A DNA stretch of 10,618 bases from Nitrospirota bacterium (GTDB lineage Bacteria; Nitrospirota; JAOUDF01): the NCBI GenBank assembly GCA_029859385.1, contig JAOUDF010000074.1:1-10618 (forward strand). The letters run 5' to 3'. Every line of letters starts with the position of its first letter. The stretch's first letter is position 1. The notes under the pieces were generated by a model. It was not told the DNA's origin. It made no database searches and saw nothing but the letters and a program-made list of their open reading frames with translations. A program made the position numbers and the translations under genes. Shown piece after piece: positions 7,357-10,618 of the stretch.

Positions 7357-8496
7357 CTATCTTCCCCTTCGCTCTCTTTCCGTAATGAGCCTTCGCTCCA
7401 GCATCCGGTAGACATCGTCGGTAAGCCGGTTCACATCGATCTTCGGCTGGATCTCTTGTGTGACGGGGGCAGCTGATGTGGCCGCCTGGGCCGCTGTCGC
7501 CGACTGCGAAATAACAGCCCCCTGCACCGGTGCACCCTGCCCGGAGACATCACCGACCGCCGGGTTCATTGCCTCCCTCTTCACCACCATCTGTACCGCA
7601 TCATTGCCGGTCTTTGTCCGGACCAGAGTGGTGTTGGCCTGTTCATTGCCCATCGCCGACTGCGCCAGCAGCGTCGGAGATGCGCCGTCAATCCTGGCAG
7701 TGCCGGCATAGGATGGTGACGGTCGCAGGGTGCTTTCCCTATGCAGGGTAGATGTTTGGAGCAACCTGATTTCGCGACTGAGCCCCGCTGTGGTCATTGT
7801 CTGTTTCACCACAGGAAGCGGCACCATTGTCCCGGCAACTCTGAAGCTGCTATCTACCCTGATGTTCCGCGACAATACGCCGGTAGAAAACGATGCCAGG
7901 GAAAACTTCCCCGCCGCAAACTCCTTCTCCCCGGAATGCCTCGAACGGGAGGGCGAGAGAGTCTTGTCGACGTCAACGTTGTGGCGGCGCAGATGCAGCC
8001 TTGCGAGTCCGCTCTGTGCTGCGGGCCGGATATCGGGAGTGCCCGATTTTTGTATCTGCCTCAGCACAGTTTCCGGAAACCGAACCAGCGGCATTGTTCC
8101 CGGAAAGTCTGTTGCTGGAGCAAAGCGCTCCTTCCATACCGTTTTTTCTGACGGAACAACCAGCCTCTCTCCTGCGCCGGAGGACACCTGCCTCGCCCCC
8201 TCTGCCTGTCTTTGCCGCTGGACTGTTCCGGCCGCCATTGAGAGAAGTTGCTCCACGCGCTCGTGCCACTGGAGGTTAAATTGCTGGTGGAGATGGAGAT
8301 GCTGTACCCCTGCCTGCCGACCACCGGCTGCTGCCTGCTTCATGAAGAGCAGCGACAGCGGACGAAGCGCCAGAAGCCGCCTGCCGTAACGGTTCAGCAC
8401 GTCGCCACTCATGCCTGCACACGATAGCGCCGGAGGCTTGCGTCGGGCCGCTGCCCTATATCTGCCGGCAATCCTCTTCCCCAGTTCCATGTTCAT
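7357..8496 (-). CDS. Uncharacterised eCIS-associated protein with charged C-terminal helix
   Basis: A 379-residue protein I do not recognise as a whole. Its ATG (8494-8496) overlaps the stop of the Afp5-like gene as ATGA, and a second ATG two codons later is possible. The N-terminus is strongly basic (Arg/Lys within the first 25 residues). The middle is rich in Ala, Ser, Thr, Gln and Arg with little obvious fold, and no signal peptide or clear membrane helix is seen. The last 29 residues (351-379) are different: IDVNRLTDDVYRMLERRL followed by a basic/acidic tail, an amphipathic helix. I recall similar C-terminal tails in poorly described proteins placed just before the Afp7-like gene in other eCIS loci, so I infer a conserved docking segment on a variable body. 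It could be an assembly factor, a minor baseplate part or a cargo adaptor. The overlap-coupled position supports it being a real gene of this operon. Confidence 0.72.
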   Translation of the reverse strand: MNMELGKRIAGRYRAAARRKPPALSCAGMSGDVLNRYGRRLLALRPLSLLFMKQAAAGGRQAGVQHLHLHQQFNLQWHERVEQLLSMAAGTVQRQRQAEGARQVSSGAGERLVVPSEKTVWKERFAPATDFPGTMPLVRFPETVLRQIQKSGTPDIRPAAQSGLARLHLRRHNVDVDKTLSPSRSRHSGEKEFAAGKFSLASFSTGVLSRNIRVDSSFRVAGTMVPLPVVKQTMTTAGLSREIRLLQTSTLHRESTLRPSPSYAGTARIDGASPTLLAQSAMGNEQANTTLVRTKTGNDAVQMVVKREAMNPAVGDVSGQGAPVQGAVISQSATAAQAATSAAPVTQEIQPKIDVNRLTDDVYRMLERRLITERERRGR

Positions 8497-8930
8497 GCCT
8501 TCTTAAGACCGTTGTGAGTCAGTTCCAGCGCCTCTATGGCCGTGGTATTGCCGTCTGCCCTCAGGTCCGGCCCCGTCCATTTCACCGGATAGGCCTGCAC
8601 AAACTCCCACCGCCACGTCGGGTTCCCCTCACGGTCGAGGAGGACTATGGCCCCGTTTCGCCGCTGCACCTTGCCGTCAACCACGTCCCTGTACCAGCTC
8701 CAGAGCGCATCGGAGTCGGTGATCCCGCGCTTGAAAACCAGGTTCGGGAACTTGGTAAGCTTGCGGAATCTATGGAGATGCTCGTTGACACCCCCCTCAC
8801 GGTATTCCTCGGTCTCGGTCTCCGCCTGTATCCCGCTCACATCGGAGAAGCCGGCGACTACCAGAGAATCAATCTCCACCAGAAATCGAAACGTGGCAAA
8901 GGGGTCTTGTCGTATCCCTGTGGGCACCAT
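8493..8930 (-). CDS. Second tube-family protein (Afp5-like)
   Basis: A protein of about 145 residues in the T4 gp19-like tail tube family. It shares with the main tube gene (9622-10062) the pattern DPF..FRFLVEID, AGFSDVSG, EYREGG, RKLTKF, RGITDSDALWSWYRD, DGKVQRRN and a final L-H-N-G. The start is uncertain. A GTG at 8943-8945 overlaps the previous stop but lacks a ribosome site. AGGAGG at 8933-8938 is two bases from the ATG at 8928-8930 and five from the following GTG codon. I give the ATG; the family usually begins only a few residues before the DPF motif. In Afp and PVC the paralogue Afp5/Pvc5 forms the first tube ring on the baseplate, between the hub and the main tube, and the position here beside the Afp7-like connector fits that role. 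Confidence 0.88.
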   Translation of the reverse strand: MVPTGIRQDPFATFRFLVEIDSLVVAGFSDVSGIQAETETEEYREGGVNEHLHRFRKLTKFPNLVFKRGITDSDALWSWYRDVVDGKVQRRNGAIVLLDREGNPTWRWEFVQAYPVKWTGPDLRADGNTTAIEALELTHNGLKKA

Positions 8931-8941
8931 TGCCTCCTGAA

Positions 8942-9127
8942 TCACACATCGAAGATATTCTTTTGATTCTCACTGCCCATCACCTGCCTGTTGATCTTCG
9001 AGACCTCCTCGCACCAGCGGCGGCGGTCCCGGTGCTCCATGTTCAGTATCTGGTCGTGGGGCCAGTGCAGGTAATAGGCGATGAACGCTACCTCCTCGTG
9101 GAGCCGGTCGAGGGGGTAGCTTACCAT
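8942..9127 (-). CDS. Very small conserved eCIS protein (DUF6760-like)
   Basis: A 61-residue protein starting at the ATG at 9125-9127, which overlaps the stop of the preceding gene by seven bases. The frame could be extended to an ATG at 9176-9178, but those 17 residues (many Gly/Pro/Arg) look like out-of-frame sequence. The core is YPLDRLHEEVAFIAYYLHW, then HDQILNMEHRDRRRWCEEVS and INRQ. This matches, from memory, a short family found in many eCIS operons between the T4-baseplate-like gene and the second tube gene (annotated as DUF6760). The pattern of aromatic and Arg residues suggests a compact helical peptide. The similar position of the short Afp6 in Serratia suggests an equivalent, but I cannot confirm homology. 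Biochemical role unknown. Confidence 0.78.
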   Translation of the reverse strand: MVSYPLDRLHEEVAFIAYYLHWPHDQILNMEHRDRRRWCEEVSKINRQVMGSENQKNIFDV

Positions 9128-9486
9128 TCCCCCAGGGGTTGGGCCTCCAGCTCGAAGGAGTACTCGCACTTCGGGCATATCGCATGGACGGCACCGTTTC
9201 CGTTCTCGTTGATCCGTCGGTAAAAGTCCTGCAGATACGCCATGTCGGCGGCGAACAACCCCTCGATGGTGCGCGTGCTGATACTCCCCAGGTCACCCAG
9301 CCGGGTCACCACCCGCGAGAGGAGGATCACCGTGAGATAGGCCGGATTGGCCTGCACCCTGGGGTCCTTCATGGGAAGTATCTCGTCCGCCGCCGTGGCA
9401 AGCCGCATGATGCCGCTTTTGTGCAGGTTGCCGTGCTCGTCTACGTAACCCTTGGGAAGAGTGAACTCAAACTCGGTCTGTAACAT
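9121..9486 (-). CDS. T4-baseplate-family small protein with CxxC (probable assembly factor)
   Basis: A 121-residue protein from the ATG at 9484-9486, with AGGAGG at 9493-9498 six bases upstream. The opening TEFEFTLPKGYVDEHGNLHK, followed by GIMRLATAADEILPMKDPRV, AYLTVILLSRVVTRLG and GLFAADMAYLQDFYRRIN, matches the family annotated as T4 bacteriophage base plate protein, related to the T4 gp26-type proteins. Near the C-terminus CPKC is followed by an aromatic/acidic strand, half of a zinc-ribbon-like motif; a single CxxC would need a partner chain to complete a metal site. In phages this family is tied to baseplate or tape-measure assembly and may act as a chaperone rather than a stable component. 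It is separated from the tube gene upstream by a long palindromic repeat and overlaps the next small gene. Confidence 0.85.
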   Translation of the reverse strand: MLQTEFEFTLPKGYVDEHGNLHKSGIMRLATAADEILPMKDPRVQANPAYLTVILLSRVVTRLGDLGSISTRTIEGLFAADMAYLQDFYRRINENGNGAVHAICPKCEYSFELEAQPLGEW

Positions 9487-9510
9487 TCTCTACCTCCTGA
9501 ACGGCAAAGG

Positions 9511-9613
9511 AAAAAGCTCAAGATGCAAGGCGCGCAAGGCCGAGGAATGAGGCGTACCTGGAAGTACGCCGCAGTGACGCAGGTCGCAGCGCAACGCAGC
9601 AGCTTGACTTTTT
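9511..9613. repeat. Long imperfect palindromic repeat with perfect central hairpin
   Basis: This 103-base element has terminal inverted repeats AAAAAGCTCAAG (9511-9522) and CTTGACTTTTT (9603-9613), and a perfect central stem GGCGTAC/GTACGCC (9551-9557 with 9564-9570, loop CTGGAA). The arms between them are partly complementary. It fills nearly all of the gap between the tube gene and the next gene. It resembles a repeat type I recall from Geobacter-like genomes. On the transcribed strand it ends in a run of five T, so it may also act as a weak terminator or RNA-stabilising structure. Confidence 0.82.
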
Positions 9614-9621
9614 ACAAGCCG

Positions 9622-10062
9622 TCATTGGACCCTCACAATCCCTTCATGAACGATCTCCACCATTTCCACCGCCACATCGTTCCCCTTGGCGTTGAAATCC
9701 GGCGGATCGTACTTGCTCGGCCAGGCATTGATTATCTGCCACCGGGCCTTGTCGTTACCGGCTTCATCAATGGCTATGATCGCAATATTCCTCCTCTCGA
9801 CCTTTCCATCGATAATATCTTTCCGCCAGTTGTAGAGGTCCATGCTGTCGGTAATCCCCCATTTCAGGGAGATGTTGGAGTACTTCGTGAGGCCGGGGAG
9901 TTTGCGCACCGTTGTCACCTTCTCGTTTCCTTCGCGGTATTCGATGACGTCCGTTGTCGTATCGAAACCGGTACATTCGCTGAACCCTGCCTGCTGGATG
10001 CCGTCGATCTCCACCCGGAATCGGAAATTGCGGTACGGGTCGTTTCTTTGTCCTGTTGCCAT
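9622..10062 (-). CDS. Inner tube protein, Afp1-like (T4 gp19 family)
   Basis: A 146-residue protein from the ATG at 10060-10062. It belongs to the contractile tail tube family: NDPYRNFRFRVEIDGIQQAG, then FSECTGFDTTTDVIEYREGN, then RKLPGLTKYSNISLKWGITD, then YNWRKDIIDGKVERRN, ending with MVEIVHEGI. Length is typical. Hexamers of this protein stack into the inner tube that carries cargo and is driven through the target membrane when the sheath contracts. It follows the sheath gene by 30 bases and has the best ribosome site in the window, as expected for a major structural subunit. The paralogue at 8493-8930 is more diverged and probably forms only the first ring. The Afp1 label is by family and order. 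Confidence 0.94.
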   Translation of the reverse strand: MATGQRNDPYRNFRFRVEIDGIQQAGFSECTGFDTTTDVIEYREGNEKVTTVRKLPGLTKYSNISLKWGITDSMDLYNWRKDIIDGKVERRNIAIIAIDEAGNDKARWQIINAWPSKYDPPDFNAKGNDVAVEMVEIVHEGIVRVQ

Positions 10063-10070
10063 TTTTCAAA

Positions 10071-10076
10071 CCTCCT
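10071..10076 (-). promoter_or_regulatory. Strong Shine-Dalgarno site of the tube gene
   Basis: The minus strand reads AAAAGGAGGT eight bases before the ATG at 10060-10062. It is the closest match to the consensus in the window and sits in the 30-base gap after the sheath gene, consistent with high expression of the tube subunit. Confidence 0.75.
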
Positions 10077-10092
10077 TTTTATTTTGTCCTGT

Positions 10093-10618
10093 TTACACCT
10101 TCGCTCCACCCGTCCACTGGGCGATGCGGAAGATCACGAACTCGGCCGGCTTGACCGGCGCAACGCCGATCACGCAGATGAGGCGGCCGTTGTCGATGTC
10201 GTCCTGCGTCATGGTGGTGCGGTCGCACTTGACGAAGAAGGCCTCCTCCACCGTCTTGCCCATGAGGGCGCCGTCCTTCCATACGCGGGTCAGGAACTCG
10301 GTGATGCTCTGCTTCACCCTTGCCCAGAGCTTCTCATCGTTGGGTTCGAAGACCACCCACTGGGTTCCCTCGTCGATGGATTCCTCAAGGTAGATGAAGA
10401 GGCGGCGGACATTGACGTACTTCCACAGGGCGTCGAGCACCATGGTGCGGGCGCCCCATACCAGGATGCCGCGTCCGGGGAATGTGCGGATACAGTTGAT
10501 ATGGCGGGGATTGAGGATGTCCTGCTCCCCCTTGGTAATGTTGAACTCCAGATCGATGGCTCCCCGCACCGTCTCGTTGGCCGGAGCCTTGTGCACGCCG
10601 CGCTCCTGGTCGGACCGG
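10093..10618 (-). CDS. Contractile tail sheath protein, C-terminal part (runs off window)
   Basis: The minus-strand frame is open from the window edge to a TAA at 10093-10095, giving 174 residues; the start is outside. A GTG at 10594-10596 is internal, because the frame continues upstream with SDQERG leading into VHKAPANETVRGA, the usual turn in sheath proteins. Further matches to the sheath C-terminal domain are INCIRTFPGRGILVWGARTM, then YVNVRRLFIYLEESI, then WVVFEPNDEKLWARV, and the final PVKPAEFVIFRIAQWTGG. This domain packs against the inner tube and holds the terminal strand used in the sheath handshake network. eCIS loci usually carry two or three sheath paralogues (Afp2-4). Only one is visible, and since the tube gene follows directly, any others would be to the right. 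Confidence 0.94.
   Translation of the reverse strand, partial: RSDQERGVHKAPANETVRGAIDLEFNITKGEQDILNPRHINCIRTFPGRGILVWGARTMVLDALWKYVNVRRLFIYLEESIDEGTQWVVFEPNDEKLWARVKQSITEFLTRVWKDGALMGKTVEEAFFVKCDRTTMTQDDIDNGRLICVIGVAPVKPAEFVIFRIAQWTGGAKV

Noticed and set aside
7730..8389. Plus-strand open frame of 219 codons opposite the unrecognised gene
   Set aside because: The minus-strand frame is coupled by ATGA to its upstream neighbour and ends three bases before the next gene, and it has a plausible conserved tail. The plus-strand frame has a Cys/Ser/Arg-rich translation without known features.

Overview
This window is part of an operon for an extracellular contractile injection system (eCIS; the Afp / PVC / MAC type of phage-tail-like particle). 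Every gene I can support lies on the minus strand, so transcription runs from high to low coordinates. The genes are tightly packed, with several stop/start overlaps, and both outermost genes run off the window. No plus-strand gene is convincing.

Layout in the direction of transcription: tail sheath C-terminal part (10618-10093, partial); inner tube protein, Afp1-like (10062-9622); a 135-base gap filled by a palindromic repeat; a small T4-baseplate-family protein with a CxxC motif (9486-9121); a very small conserved protein (9127-8942); a second tube-family protein, Afp5-like (8930-8493); an unrecognised 379-residue protein with a charged C-terminal helix (8496-7357); an Afp7-like tube-initiator/LysM protein (7353-6733); a second repeat; a gp27/late-control-D-like spike hub (6650-5559); a gp5/VgrG-C-like spike with an OB fold and beta-helix repeats (5572-4751); a third repeat; a gp25-like baseplate wedge protein (4631-4236); a very large Afp11-like baseplate-J protein (4234-791); a fourth repeat; and the N-terminal part of a second baseplate-J-like protein, Afp12-like (723-1, partial).

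The genes together encode most of a contractile baseplate. The tube polymerises inside the sheath. The Afp5-like and Afp7-like proteins cap the tube and join it to the hub. The two hub/spike proteins form the piercing tip. The gp25-like protein and the two large J-like proteins build the wedges that trigger sheath contraction. The tape measure, ATPase, tail fibre, terminator and toxin cargo genes seen in complete eCIS loci are not here and would be expected on either side.

The organism is probably a Gram-negative bacterium with fairly GC-rich DNA. The intergenic palindromes of three families resemble repeats I associate with Geobacter-type Desulfuromonadales, but that taxonomic call is inference from memory. 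The least ordinary features are the uncharacterised 379-residue gene, an apparent helix-hairpin-helix insert in the large baseplate protein, the separation of the spike into two overlapping genes, and four palindromic repeats inserted between genes of one operon.
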